From the NCBI GenBank assembly GCA_004794655.1, contig SMMW01000613.1:845001-909000 (forward strand): a stretch of 64,000 bases of DNA, given 5' to 3'. Made by a program: the position numbers and the translations under genes. Under the pieces are notes generated by a model. It did not search any database. It saw nothing but the letters and a program-made list of their open reading frames with translations, and was not told the origin of the DNA. Shown here piece after piece: positions 11,906 to 25,371 of this stretch. Numbering within the stretch: position 1 is the first letter of the stretch; each line of letters starts with the position of its first letter. This DNA comes from Marisa cornuarietis. Lineage: Eukaryota; Mollusca; Gastropoda; Architaenioglossa; Ampullariidae.

Positions 11906-12626
11906 TCAGCTGAAATGCTTCCTATGCCAAAGTGCGGAACTTTTTCCAGACTTAGGATAGAAGAGAAAAAGGTGAGGCCGGCATGTGGTCCCATCCATCC
12001 TAGAGGTCACTGTCTCTGCTTCCTCTGTCCCTGGGTGAAATGTCTCTTGTCCTCCCTTACAGACCTCTTCACTTGGCGGTTGGCTTACCAATATTTCACT
12101 CTGAGACCTTCTTTCCCTTGCTGGTCTTGGCATTGACTGAGCTTCTGTTTCAGTCCCTTTTTTTGATTCAATCTTTGCCCAGGTCTCTGGAGTCATCCAT
12201 TCCTTGTGTTTTCTTTCCCTCTTCCCTAGAACAGCTGTACAGGTTGTCTTCCAAATGCTCTTGTGTTGACCAGTGTTCTTCCACTGATTCTTCTGTCAGT
12301 CCTGAAAGGGCCTCATATTTATTCTTAATTTCACAGTTATAAATTTCCCTTGTCTCCTTGTTCTTGAGGTACTGAGTATTGAACTTGTGGTGTGGTCTGC
12401 CTGCTGTATCGATGAAGGATTTCAGCTTGATCTTGAAGACTGCTATTAGGAGCTGGTGGTCTGAACCAACATCTCCTCCTCTTCTCACTCTGACATCTTG
12501 GAGACTCCTTCTCCACTTTCGACCAACCGTTATATGGTCAACCTGGTTTTCCGTCTGGCCTGTGTACCTCTTGTTATACATAGGATCATGTATTTTTAGC
12601 TGTAAATGTACATAGGATGATGTCAT
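11906..12626 (-). mobile_element. LINE endonuclease-to-linker fragment, RTE/CFDP2-like
   Basis: The first part reads NQVDHITVGRKWRRSLQDV, RVRRGGDVGSDHQLL, AGRPHHKFNTQYLKNKETR and NKYEALSGLTEESVEEHW, the C-terminal endonuclease and linker of the same LINE family. A frameshift near 12168-12196 leads into TWAKIESKKGTETEAQ and PARERRSQSE, the segment before the RT. It lies directly upstream of the zinc-finger frame on the same strand, and its relation to that transcript is unknown. Confidence 0.78.
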
Positions 12627-12649
12627 TTAGATGTCGCTGTAGCTAGGAC

Positions 12650-12890
12650 TGTGTGTTCTACTAAGGATGATGCTACAGCTAGTTCACACTTTTCATCAGT
12701 ACAGCGTGATTATACTGCTTTCTGTACAGCTAGATGACACCAATCTCAGTACAACTAGATTACACTGACCTCTATACAACTAGATCACACTTACCTCTCT
12801 ACAGTTAGATTACACAAACATTTGTACAGCTAGAGTACACCAGTCAGTACAACTAGATTACACCCACCTATGTGCAGGTAGATTATCGTA
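12650..12890 (+). repeat. Degenerate minisatellite with ACTAGATTACAC core
   Basis: GTACAACTAGATTACAC-type units recur about eight times with spacing of roughly 22-33 bp. The copies are diverged. Confidence 0.75.
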
Positions 12891-13844
12891 TGATGGTTAT
12901 CCCAGTGATGGTTAACCTCAAACCGAGAAATGATAAAAAGGAAAAAGATGGGATAAATAATGATACGATAAAAATTGTCAAAAAATATTTTGTATTTCTC
13001 TCGACTATTGTCTTGAATTCGTAAAGAATGCTTACAGCGTTGATAATCATTTGCCCGCTGAGTTTTAACAGTTGGTGGTGAAGACAACAGCAAGTTGATA
13101 ACACAGTAGTCTCAGTGGTCTTTCTAGTCAAAATGGCTTCCCCTGTCCCGTGTGGCGACACAAAGACCCTTTCAGACCCTGATTTGGACTTAAAGATATC
13201 ACAAACTTATTCTCCTGAAAGCCAAACCCTTTAAATCAACACATTATGAAAGTTGCTGGGTTCTGTAGTACTGACACCATTACTTACTGCCGAGTGGCGA
13301 GTCAATAAAAACTAGTGAATGTCAAAGGACCGGAGCTCTGCTCATCGTAAGGAGGATAAGTTAACGAGGTGTCATTGCTTGCAGCACAGGGAGACAAAAC
13401 CTCTGTCGGATTGTAGTCTTAGGTTACAAACAACAATTGTCCTTTGACTAGGAATTCCAATTAAAGGACAGAGAACTGGTTTATTGCGACAGTTTTATGC
13501 CGATGTTCAGCGGGTCTCAATGGTGGCACCTCTCAGTTGGTGTGGATGTGTCAGCAGAGAAAGCTCAGAAAATCTGTCTCACTAGGTGAGTTTCACTAGC
13601 TAAGGTCAGTCCCACCAGATTTGCCTCACGAGTCACCAGGTTATGTCAGTCTCAACTGTGTGCAGACAGAGCTATGGTTACCTGTTTGTGGTTAAAGTGG
13701 TCAAGATATCCATCGCCTAGTGGCGGTGAGTATGAGTGGTTGTGACACTGGTCCTCGGTACCTCTCCCAACCCACTCCCACCTGTACACCCGCTCGTCTT
13801 CGTCCTTCATCTTCTGACACCGAGCTTCATTGAGTCCCACTAGC

Positions 13845-14200
13845 TAAGACAAAAACTTATGGACAGAGATATTTCTCATACCAAGTCCCATCAACTTGGA
13901 ACAGATTAGCCATCAGCCTTCGTCACTCTGATTCTCTTACCACCTTTGTCCAAACTTAAGACTCATCTCTTCATAACAGCGACCTCACTGTGACACAGTC
14001 CTGACCATGAGCGTGCATACCGTGTGTCTGTTATTTATTTTCTGTATAAAAATGAGTGTCTGTTGCAGAAGTGAGCCTGTCTGATATATGTTGTTGGCGA
14101 TTAAATCTGTATATTATTTATGTAAAGCGCTCTGAGCAAATCATTGGAAAAGCGCTATATAAATCTTCATGATTATCATTATTGACCTTCCCTCCCTGAT

Positions 14201-14261
<61 letters not shown>

Positions 14262-14262
14262 G
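13845..14262 (+). mobile_element. 3' end of an L2/CR1-like LINE with (ATC)n(ATT)n tail
   Basis: YFSYQVPSTWNRLAISLRHS, then DSLTTFV and (after a shift) LKTHLF, is the familiar C-terminus of L2/CR1-type ORF2. It is followed by a 3' region ending AAGCGCTCTGAGC...GGAAAAGCGCTATATAAAT and a trinucleotide tail (14204-14261). No intact frame remains. Confidence 0.65.
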
Positions 14263-15473
14263 CTGATGCTACTCCTGAGCAGCTGCGAGCTGGACAGAGG
14301 GAAGTTTTTCTCCCAGTGGTCAAGGCTGGCTTTGAACTACTTCTCACAGTCCAGCGCACCATTAACCACCACACTAGACAAACTTCCCTAATTAGTGAAG
14401 GAAACACACTATAGACTGGGTCTAGACAGTATAGCGAGTACAGGCTATTTTGTTTCTCAGGTTGATCGTGCTTCGCCAAGTCCAAGAGGGCTACTAACGG
14501 GAGGGTGTGTCCACTTCCTGTCGCTGTGGCTCACAGGTAGGCAGACTTTGGCAAGATATGAACACAGGTGTCGGCGAGTTCTGAAGGCAGTGCCTGACAC
14601 AGTAGGTCTTCGCGGGGGCTGGCAGGTTATGAACACAAACACTGGCCAGCTATGAACACAGATGCTGTCAGATTACGCAGACCTCATTCAATGCCGCCCT
14701 CATGTCAAGAAACAACAGCAGCACATGTAGTCCATCTGTCCAAATGCTTATTTTCCAGCTGTCGAGCTGCACTCATGATCCAGAAATCCTGCCCCAAGCC
14801 ACGCCCGACATTTATTCACTGGAGTTTTTCGGTATACCTGTGCTATACAAGCAATAAAACGTGCGTTCCCCCCCCCGCCCTCCCCCCACACACATAACAG
14901 AAATCATTCAAACATGAAGATACCATACAGCATACAAACAAACATAAGTATTCCACACAACACATAACCCAGCAAACGTATTCCCCAGAGCACACAAACA
15001 TTCCAACACATATATTGTACACTACTCAAGCACACAGAAAAAGACAAGAGGAAGAGAATAGGTACAAACAACACATAATAGCCAGACCACATCGACACAT
15101 ACAAAAAGAAACACACACATATATATCTATATATAAATAACACAAGGCGCGTACAATACCCAAAGCACACATGGCAATAATTATCAAGAGTTGAGTGGTT
15201 CAGACACAGTGCTCCTCCCATCTGATAAATGTTGTTATCAATCAACATGACATCAGCAGTGTGGTAGTTATTGAAAGGTAAGAGCAAGACAGCAGGCAGT
15301 GTGCATCTCCCTGTGCTGGCTCCAGTCTTTGTTTAGTTGTTTGTACCGTTGTATACCTGCAGTAATAATAATTGATATCAGCGATATTGCCGGAATATTG
15401 CATCCTTGTCAAGGACGCAGTCACTCGTCATACCCCTTCTGTCAAAAAGAAACACAAACAGTGTCAGAAGTAC

Positions 15474-15548
15474 AGACAGACGGACAGACAGACATACGGA
15501 CAGAGAGACAGACATGCGGACAGAGAGACAGACGGACGGACGGACAGA
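15474..15548 (+). repeat. (GACA)/(GACG) imperfect microsatellite
   Basis: GACAGACGGACAGACAGACA-type repeats interrupted by GAGA and GCGG. Confidence 0.9.
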
Positions 15549-15584
15549 AAGTTCTAATGCACATGAAATGGAGACCAGAACTGA

Positions 15585-16025
15585 TAAAGTGAAGTCATGG
15601 CCATTGGCAAGGGCAAATCAGAGATCTACATGGACGAGTACGGCTCGAGGACGTAGGCCACCCTCTCCAAGGACGGCAGCTCACGACAGATGTCCACATC
15701 AGGATCGCAGCAGCAACAGCGGGGATGACTCGGCTGGACAGGATTTGGCGCAACCATCAAACTAGGCAGAGTACAACCTGTACAACCTGTACAAGTCCCT
15801 CGTAGAGCCCATTGCATTACGGATGTGAGACGTGTAGAGGAGAATCCAGACATTCGAGGACAAGTTCTTAAAGAGGCTGCTCCAAAGCTCAAAATCTCGG
15901 ATCATTAAGCATAAAACCAAGAAATTTCTACGAAGTACGGTCGCTACACTACAAAGGTACCAGGAACACCTACTTGCAACAGTCGAGCGGTGTAAGCTGG
16001 TGTAAGCTGGTGTGGTTTGCTCAAG
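15585..16025 (+). mobile_element. LINE RT C-terminal fragment, RTE/CFDP2-like, degenerate
   Basis: Reading across frameshifts gives VMAIGKGKSEIYMDEYGS, ATLSKDGSS, VHIRIAAATAGMTRLDRIW, LYKSLVEP, IQTFEDKFLKRLL and QEHLLATVERCKLV. This is the 3' end of the RTE-like ORF after the RT palm. Several stops and shifts show it is dead. It starts about where the 2250-2930 fragment stops, so the two cover adjacent parts of the consensus. Confidence 0.72.
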
Positions 16026-17246
16026 TATCACCAAAATGCTTTTAAGTAGAATATACAGCCATAGATCAGTCTAAACACATAACGCTCGGCAAATGTTAGT
16101 AGTAGAGAGTTAACAGTTGAACCCCAAATGTTAGTATAAACCCCATTCCAGGCTCGACTAATGCTAACAGTAGGCTTCAGACAGGGCTTGGTAAATGTTG
16201 ACACTATAGCTTGGGGATTGGCAGAGGACAGCAATAAAGACCCCGTACAGGGCTCGTCCAGTGTTAATGGTACAGACCCCATACGGGGCTCAGTCAATGT
16301 TAGAAGTATACGCATCTTCATAGTGAGCTAGGCAAATTTTAACAGGGTAGCCCCTTATTCGGGGTTGAACAATTACCTGTGAAAGTAACATGTATCACCT
16401 GCTTGTTGACCCAGATGAGAGAAATACCAGCGAAACCAGACACGAGAGAGACAGGGACAGGCATAAAAGAGACTTGTGTGTGTGTGTGTGTAGAAAGCCT
16501 GTTTCTTCCTGCTTCTAACAATACCACAGCCTGGTAGCCGCAGGGACCAGTACATCCTTAGGGCCCTTTCACCCTCTTCTCTCCCCCTTCTCCTACCTTG
16601 TGGTGATAATCGATGCCCTAATCAACGCGCTTTGTCATGCAACGGCAGCGACACTGATGTTGCTCGATCAAATCTCAAAAATTACGAAAATAATCCAGCG
16701 AAACTTAAGTTTCGAGTTTGTCTTTATTCAGTCGTTTACCTTTTCACTGCTTTACACTCAACCTGTGGCAGCTTTCATTCAGTGTAAATTTCTGTTAACC
16801 TGTCCAATAGGCGATCTGTGAGAAATCTCTACGCTTCACTTGGCATGCGGCAGGGGGAAAACGAGTAATTTATCTGTGACGGCAGGGGGCGCTTCTCTGC
16901 GCCAGTTGTCCTGCACACCTCGTGCAAGAAGAGCAGGGCACCCTTGACTAAGCTTTTGACTGGAGTGAAGAGAGCGTGTTCAAAAGTCAAGGCACACACG
17001 CGATATCGGTGCGAGCCATCAAGGTTGCTACATCGACAGACCAAATTTACGATGTCGTAAAAGCTGCAGGTAGACAAAACCTGCGAAACTGAGACATTTT
17101 CGATACTTTCCACAAAATGTGCATAGATTGTTCATCTCACACGAGCAATGTTTGAGGCATGTGTAGATAACATTTCACAATCCTTTAGCTTTAGCTCACA
17201 CTGCAGTGCTGCCCGTTCCGATCCATCTCTCATATGGATGGAAATA

Positions 17247-17248
17247 TT

Positions 17249-17308
<60 letters not shown>

Positions 17309-17337
17309 TCGTTCTTTCTTTCTTTCTTTCTTTCTTT
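17247..17337 (+). repeat. (TTTC)n microsatellite
   Basis: About 22 units with one interruption. It gives spurious polar ORFs on the other strand. Confidence 0.97.
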
Positions 17338-17985
17338 TGTTTCTTTAAACTCACACCCTTGCTGTAGCCAAGTGCGTTGATCCAAAAAGAAAAAAAAAAG
17401 GAATGAAATCCCATCATCGTTCTTTCTTCACAAAATAACTCGATCCTTCTGTTTGCTACTTTGGGAGAAGACAGGGGACCGATCTCGGGCTCGTCCACCC
17501 TACGGTCTTTGGCCTCCCGAGAGAGGAGCAGCTATTCGTCACTGAAAACTCATCGCCAGGTGTAAGGCGTTTTCCTGCAAGTCAATCAACTTTCATAGAA
17601 ACCACCACTTTGTCCAGGTGGTAGCGTCTTACGTAAGGAAACGACAAAGTTTGGAAAATGCGATCAAAGAGGCCACGTGTCCTGTTTGTAACAGTCTTCA
17701 ACTGTACCGCCTCTCTCTCTGGGACTGTGGTGTACAACGGCAACGTCAGCATCTTGTTCTACGACGTAGAAGCCTCGGACAGCGAGGTGAAATCGTGAAC
17801 TTTGACCTAGTGGTGTCGGGATGTGGAGTTAAACAGACTGTAACTGTGAGGTGTCAAGATCTCAAACCGTTTCTTATACCCTTGTATGGTGAGCGCCATG
17901 ACTAACAACTCGTTAATTTTCGTTCGATAGGCTTTTTAACTCTTATGTTATGTTTAGTCGCCTTCGCCTGGAGCTTCAATTCCCC

Positions 17986-17986
<1 letters not shown>

Positions 17987-18046
<60 letters not shown>
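17987..18046 (+). repeat. (TG)n(AG)n compound microsatellite
   Basis: TG at 17987-18018 joins AG at 18018-18046. Confidence 0.96.
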
Positions 18047-18051
<5 letters not shown>

Positions 18052-19015
18052 AGTGATTTCGTGGCAACGTGGCTCCTACGCACGACTGAATAAATGCCGA
18101 TCTGACCACTAACCTTGAGTGAATTTCTAACACACGGCAGCTGGGCTTATCGCAAATTTTCATCACAAACAAGTCAGATTTCACTTTTTCTGTCACGCAA
18201 GCCGCTCCTGGGGCTTATTTGAGGTCCGAAACATCTGGTTAGACGAAGAAAAGATTATCTCAAACATGACGACTGCATAACACGGGAGACGTTGATACCA
18301 CAGAAACAGAGTCTCGGCTGACATTCACTCGATTTGTTTCAGACAAACCCCTGGTGTTACACCAGGTCTGATGTGAAGAGAGTACAGATAAAGCAGGCGG
18401 GGAGTCCATGATCACATAATGAGGAGGACATCTTGCGTGAGAAAACAGACCTGTATCGAGTTTCGCTCCTTCATGACTTTGTTGGGGGTTGTGAATGGAG
18501 TTTTGGTGATAGGTATCGTCTGGTTCGATTTTAGACAATGCTGCAAAGCAGATCTCTTGTTAACAGGGTTTTGGGTGGGCTTTGTGCTGGAAGATCAATT
18601 CCCGTGAGCAATGTAATGCACAGCTTAATTCCAATAAAAATGTTCACGCCATACAACAGATGTGCAGTGAGATAACTCCAGAAAAATATTTTCCTAATTT
18701 CACGGAAAAAGCTCACCCTTTGTCAGCCCGGGTCTTAAAGTCGAGGCACCCGGTCAGCACTGCATAGAAAGGCACAGGATTCTGATCTCGTTTCGCGACA
18801 CTCGCTGTATGTGACACCTGCCTGCTGGCCGTATCGGGGTATCGGGGAGTTCCGGGTACTCCAGTTTCCCTTCCCCTCCCTCTCCCCTCATACTGCGAAA
18901 ACCTCAAGGTGGTAGGACTTCCCCGCCAAAGCAACTAACCAGCCAATCAACCACCCAACTAGCTAACCAGCCAACCGGGACAAGTACACCCGTCAAACCT
19001 CGCAAGTGACCCCGG

Positions 19016-19159
19016 TCCCATAGTCCCACAGTCACATAGTCCCACAGTCCCACAGTCACATAGTCACACAGTCCCACAGTCACATAGTCACACAGTCCCA
19101 TAGTCACATAGTCACAGTCCCACAGTCACATAGTCCCACAGTCACATAGTCACTCAGTC
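19016..19159 (+). repeat. Short tandem repeat of CACAGTCACATAGTC
   Basis: Units of 8 bp (CACAGTCC and CACATAGT variants) run for about 140 bp. Confidence 0.88.
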
Positions 19160-19423
19160 CATCATCCTTCAACCAATGTATTGGGAAACAAATCTGCATT
19201 TAGCTCAACATGTTGACAAAACTTTTAATGTCCAGAACTTTTGATAGTAAACAAACTGGTTTCCCGTCTTTGTCGAAGTTAATCAAACCTTCGACATTTT
19301 TCCGCCTAGAATGATGGAATATGTCGGACTATAAGCCGCCACTTCTGTCCCCAACTTTAAACCCTGCGGCTTAAACTCAATGCGGTTTGTTCGCGAGTTT
19401 TTTCAGATTTTTCAGTTTTCCAT

Positions 19424-19770
19424 TGTAATAGGACGTACATACACTTACCTTGCATACACACGACGCATATTACACACATTGTAATACTACGCACATACGC
19501 TTACCTTGCATACGCACGACGCATATTACACACACACACCACGCTCCACGAACCCCCGTAGGTGGGGATGAAGGTGAAGAGATTTCTAGTTGATTTATGG
19601 AAGATGAAGAACTCGCTGCTCTCTCTTTCCTATCTGGCCATGGAACCGTCGTCTTTCTTCTTTTTACGTCATTCTTTTCCCAAAATGACGACAAACAAAT
19701 GACGTACACAAGACGTCAAACACAAGACACCATTCACACACGAAACAATACAAGACCTACACCTAACTCA

Positions 19771-19822
<52 letters not shown>

Positions 19823-20024
19823 AACAATACAAGACCTACCCCTAACCTATTACACACACACACACACACTCACACACACACGAAACAATACAAGACCTAC
19901 CCCTAACCTATTACACACACACACACACACACACGAAACAATACAAGACCTACCCCTAACCTATTACACACACACACACACACACTCACACACACACGAA
20001 ACAATACAAGACCTACCCCTAACC

Positions 20025-20060
<36 letters not shown>

Positions 20061-20085
20061 AACAATACAAGACCTACCCCTAACC

Positions 20086-20133
<48 letters not shown>

Positions 20134-20163
20134 AACAATACAAGACCTACCCCTCACTCATTA
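19424..20163 (+). repeat. Unclassified dispersed repeat, copy 2, with tandemly amplified tail
   Basis: 19424-19770 matches the repeat at 1395-1744, but the right arm of the ACGTCATT inverted repeat is mutated. Its last ~31 bp (CGAAACAATACAAGACCTAC...CTATTA) then recur seven times, at 19741, 19820, 19881, 19934, 19997, 20058 and 20131, each separated by a CA tract of variable length (period 53-79 bp). Only this copy has the amplified tail. Confidence 0.85.
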
Positions 20164-23100
20164 TATCCATTAATTCTTCAATGAGCTCCATGTTACAGTG
20201 TTAACTGTTCACGTTGTTACAGTGTTCACTGATCACATTTTTAAATCAAAGCCGTCTACCATTGAAGCATCCTCATCCTCATCATGACGAAAACGATACG
20301 AAAGGCCTAGCATGCAGCTTTCATGTTCAATATATTTGTGGCTTATTTGTGAAAAAAAAATTTAGATTTTTTTAAAATTGAGTGGATGCGGCTTATTAAA
20401 CAGGTGGGCTCAGTAGACCGAAATTTATGATAATCGTTTTACACAATTTTATGTCATAATAGAGTCTCGCTGTTGACAAATTCTCAATAATCCCTGTTCA
20501 CATATTTATTTTCAGTGCTAAAAGAATAATCCACGATAACTACCCTAGTAACTGAATAAAGTTGTATTGATATCGTGTGCACAAACGAGTTCCCACAATC
20601 TCAGCGTTTTGGAATAAAATTACAAAATACCACAACATCGACATAAGAAGTTATTATTATTATTAAATCAGGTTACAGTTTCAAACATACTCAATATCGA
20701 AAAAAGTTTTTTTTATAATATGAGTTTTTCTTTTTCATGTTTGTGTAGGTCCTTGGCAGCAAATAACAAAATGTAATTAGTTTATCTCATGAAGCGACTT
20801 CTGAATCAAACTTGAGTCTTGGGGCATCGTTTGCACTCTGAGGAGGCCCAGCCTGTGCGGCCTCTTACCTTGTATCGGCACACCTGGTACACCTGGCACA
20901 CCTGGTACACCTGGCAGCAATAAGTCTTGCTTCCTGCAACCGCTGCTTCCACAGGTTTTCCAGTAATTTCTCTCGCAACATCATCTTTACAAGTTTCTCT
21001 TGTCTTGACTGGTGTCACTGTTTCTTAACTTGCTTTTCGTGATCTGTCCTTTGCTGATGACATGGCATTAAGCAACAACATAATACTAAATACTTCTACA
21101 CACTACTACATACTGCTTCTCCTGTTGCCTGTGCAGTACTTGGCTTTTCCTCCTTGCTGCACTCATGAGCTTAAGTTTCTCAACAAGCCACTACCCGGTT
21201 GTGTTGTGTCCCAGCCTGTACAGGAAAGACTGGTGATGTGTCTAGTCAGTTCAACTGTCTAACCAACTCACAGCATTTCTCATACTAAATGAGCTTCAGA
21301 ACATAAAATAAATGCGTGTAGATTTAGTGATTCCAAGTAAAACTATTGTGATATTTCCTAATAACAAATCTTGGGTAACTAAAAATTTGAAACATGCACT
21401 AAATAACAAATAATGCGTTTTGCTCACAGAAAATGCTCGGATAAGAAATCAGCCAATAGGCATGTGAGATAGGCGATAAGAGAGAATAAAGACAAGATAA
21501 AGTTACAGTACTGTGCCAACAAGAGAGAATAAAGACGAGAGAAAGTTACAGAACTATGCCAGCAAGAGAATAAAGACAAGGGAAAGTGGTGGTATTGTGC
21601 CGCTGCAAACCGTTCAGTTCTGACACAAACTGCAAAAGTCTTATTCACTCACATACCCTGAAGTCATCTACGGGTGGTGTGCAGTGAACACACCAGTCAG
21701 CCTTTAGTTGCAGAAGAAGGTTTGCGAATACATGAGGAAAGCTCCAGTGAGTGCTATTTGTTTTCTTGAGCGTTTAGATGACCACCAAGATGACGGCAGA
21801 AAAATATCAAGGGAGGCAATTCATACTGGTTGGTCTATGCAGAAAAAAACAGGCGTTGCTGGCCTTTGTTTGGTGGCCGTGATACTCAGCGGTTCAACAG
21901 CTTCACCGCCTGCTCTCCAGAAAGAAAAAAAAAATGCAAACCGGAACAGCCCTAAAGGCATATGTATTTGTAGGGTTGTTCGTCCCTGTGTGGACCAGAA
22001 CTGCTCGGTGGCCTGTACTCTGATCAGTTCTGAAAAAAAAACTTAAGATAAAATGCGACCCTCCAACAGAACATTGTCCGTTTTCAATAACAGTTTTAAA
22101 TCAAAGATACGAGCTCTGCACGTGGATTCGGGGAAATTATGACAAATCCTGATAATGTATATCATCATGTTTTGAGTCATCGCTCAACTTACGTTCACGT
22201 ACATCGTCAAACTGTCGTCGTCATCAGATATCACTGCTATCATCATCGTGGTCAACGACAACAAAGTGAAATGAGCTGGTAATGGATGTAGAGAGATGAT
22301 ACAGTTCTGTTCCGACCATTAATTGCTGTCACATTTCAGCTTCCTGTGTGTGCGTGTTTATGTGTGTACATGTGCTGCGCGTGCACGTTGGTGTCGGGGA
22401 GCGTGGGTGCATACACGCGCTTCTGCAGGTGTTCGACTACAAAAGTTGAAGTGGTTTTTCTCGCCACAACATACGCAACACTAACAAGAGACTCGTATTT
22501 TGTCCTAAGGTTTATTTGTCTTCATAAACAAGCATCATATATACATAAGGACGACAAGCTTTTAACGATGTAACAGCGTGTTAACACTTTTGACTCCAGA
22601 ATCTAAATAGTAAGCAGCCATGGCAAACACAAACAGTCGCCCCTCCCCCTCCCCCAATGTCCCACATCGTGGAGCCTTCAAACATCTTTCCCTACTGCAC
22701 GTGGCGTTTCCATCCCTCCCACAATCCCCGAAATTCAACAAACTGTCTGCAGGAAGACACTTGTCACGTGACTCGAGTACCTGAGGTCTCATTCTGTGAC
22801 ACACTGACATATCGGCTATTTCCCTTAAATTATCTGCCACCTCGACAAAGTTTTGTCGCAAGAAAAGGTCTTCGATTGAACTTTTGCTTACATGCCAGGG
22901 ATATAAACAAAAACAGTAGTCCTAAACCTCAATGAAGTTTTGTCAAGGTGTTGGATCATCTACTGACCACTGTAATGTCAGTCACTTGTCATGTCAGATG
23001 TCATCGCTTGCTGACGGTGAAGACAACTGTTGACAAGGATTACATCATGCTTGAAGTACAGTCATTTGTCTAGACCCAGCCTTTACACACAAGAAATGTA

Positions 23101-23195
23101 CATAAACTGCTCATAAACAACACAGTTTCAGCGCTTGATAAACGCGTTTACGTGTGATAATGGTTATTCGTGATAAGCACGTGTTTTCGTGTGAT

Positions 23196-23421
23196 AAACC
23201 AGGCGGTGGGTTTGCGCATGACAGCGACAATCGGGTGTCGTGAGTTCGTATCTCGGTTCCGACGTACATGTGTGTCTGTGTGTGCTCGCGTGCGTGCGTG
23301 CGTCCTTGTATGAGGTACATTTGCTGCCTACCCTAAACGGTGTGTGTGTGTGTGTGCCTGTATGTGAAGTGCTTTGAGCCTGGTTTGAGGGAGAACGCGC
23401 TATACATAGACGTTCGCCGTT
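23196..23421 (+). mobile_element. tRNA-derived SINE-like element
   Basis: A B-box-like GAGTTCGTATCTCGG lies at 23242-23256, preceded by a GGCGGTGGGTTTGCGC stretch at A-box distance. The body includes a TG tract and ends GAAGTGCTTTGAGCC...GAACGCGCTATACATAG, related to the LINE 3' tail at 14.13-14.16 kb. This fits a SINE borrowing a LINE tail. The A box is degenerate. Confidence 0.45.
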
Positions 23422-25312
23422 AATTTTGCGAAAAAAACACAGAAGTGTTGTCACGTGACTTTATCCTGGAGCTACATCGTTGGGTAGACGAGAGACAGGA
23501 AAACAAGAACCGGTAACCACTGTGTTGTTGTGACATAAAAAAAACCCAACTTATCACGTGAAAGAAAGATCAAAAAGCAATTTGCCTTTAAAAATCGTGA
23601 CGCGGCAGTCACGTGCAAGATGTTTCAATGCACGCTGCAGCGGCGCTCTGTACCTACGGGTGGGAGTTGGGGGTACATGTCCATAAGGGAGACCACTCGT
23701 GCTATATATTGCTACATCATGAAGGGAGACAATTAGATACTCGGAACAAGAACTTGCAGCAGCGTCTTTGCAAATGCAGCAATAGAAAAAGACAATGGCT
23801 GACGGATGCACACCAGTCACAGGACAACATCTGTAGACGAGAGGGCGCTCCAGTCGCAGGCAGGACACAACAACAACAACAACATGGCTGAAAGGCTGCA
23901 TCACGAGGTGGTAGATGCTGCAACAACTAGCAAATATCAGAAAAAGTCCGATTCAAGAACAAACATCTGCTACAATCAGTAACAACACAAACACAAAAAA
24001 TGAGGCTTCCACCAAAAACAAAAAAACAAAAAACAATAAGAAAAAACCCACCAAAATGGTCGTCTCTTGCCTGTTCTACATTAAACACAGTTAACTTGTT
24101 TGTGCGCGACATTACTTCGCTACAACCGCAGCTACGAAGTACGGGGCAAATCTCTGGCAAGATTTTCCATCGCAGTTTTTGTTGCTGACGGTCTAGAGTC
24201 TAGACAGACCTCTGCATGCGATTAGTCGCGGTGTGTGAAGGCGACTTTAAGCGGCTAAGAAAAGCTGCGACCTCTCGTGTGATGTCACCTACTGAATGGG
24301 AAACAAACATCGTCACTGTACCTGATGCTGGGTGGATCACCAAGGCCTCTGCACCTTTGTTGTCGTGAAATACCCCATTGCATATTACATACCCACCCGA
24401 ACCATCACCAGCTTACCAACCACAGAAAGGCCTCTTGTGTACCTTTTGACCTGCTACTGTGTGGTAGCTCGCCAACATTAAAAACAACATTGGTTACACT
24501 TTCTTACCACAAATACTTTAGTCTTCTGTTAGTTCAATGTTGTGGTCTGTACGTGAAGATATTTACGAACAGTTCCACTTGTCCAAAAAGCTAAATAAAG
24601 ATTTACGGTATCATCCACCCCACGATTGCGTACCTGAAGCCACGATCCACTCCAGGTCCCAGCCCCTGTGGCATAGAGGACTTGGCGGGGTGGGTGGGTG
24701 GGTGGAGGTACAGTTCAGTAAACAGTTTTTATGGCATAGCTTTGGTGTTCACGTAAACTGCTCTGAATCGCTCAGCCAATAAACATGCGGCTTAGGAAAC
24801 CTCCAGCCAATGAATACGAAGCACAGAAACGTCCAGCGAAGGCAAACAACTAACGTGCTCTTCCCTACACACTCAAAGCATTTAAAGCACAGCCGTAGTA
24901 CACACAAAACTCTCTACTTGTTTGTTTAACTGTTTGTAGCTTGTTTGTTTGTTTGTTTACGGTTGTCCTCTCTGTTTACACGACGGCTTTGCGTGTTATC
25001 CTCAGGTAGTCGTGGTGCCACTCATCTGGCGGTGAAATGCAAAGCTGATCTTTGTTCGTCTCCCGTCAGCAGCGACGACCGCTGAAAAGGACGCGGCGGT
25101 GACAAAGACTCACGAAGGTAAGCAAGGGTCAGAAGTCAGTTGAGGCCTAGTGCCTACCATTGTGTGGTGGCTGTGTGCCTTGCTCCAGCCTCGCTACAAC
25201 AGGTTTGACTTCCACTTCCGCCGACAGAAAATCTGTTAGTCAAGAAATTCTCCGCCTCTGAACTGATTTCTGGTTGTTTGGCGCTACAAGCACGAACAAG
25301 TGGTCCACAGAG

Positions 25313-25314
<2 letters not shown>

Positions 25315-25371
<57 letters not shown>

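Noticed and set aside
14169..14414. Poly-His/poly-Ile plus-strand frame
   Set aside because: It starts in a LINE trinucleotide tail. No support beyond that.
17196..17498. Lys/Glu/Arg repeat protein on the minus strand
   Set aside because: Translation of a (TTTC)n microsatellite.
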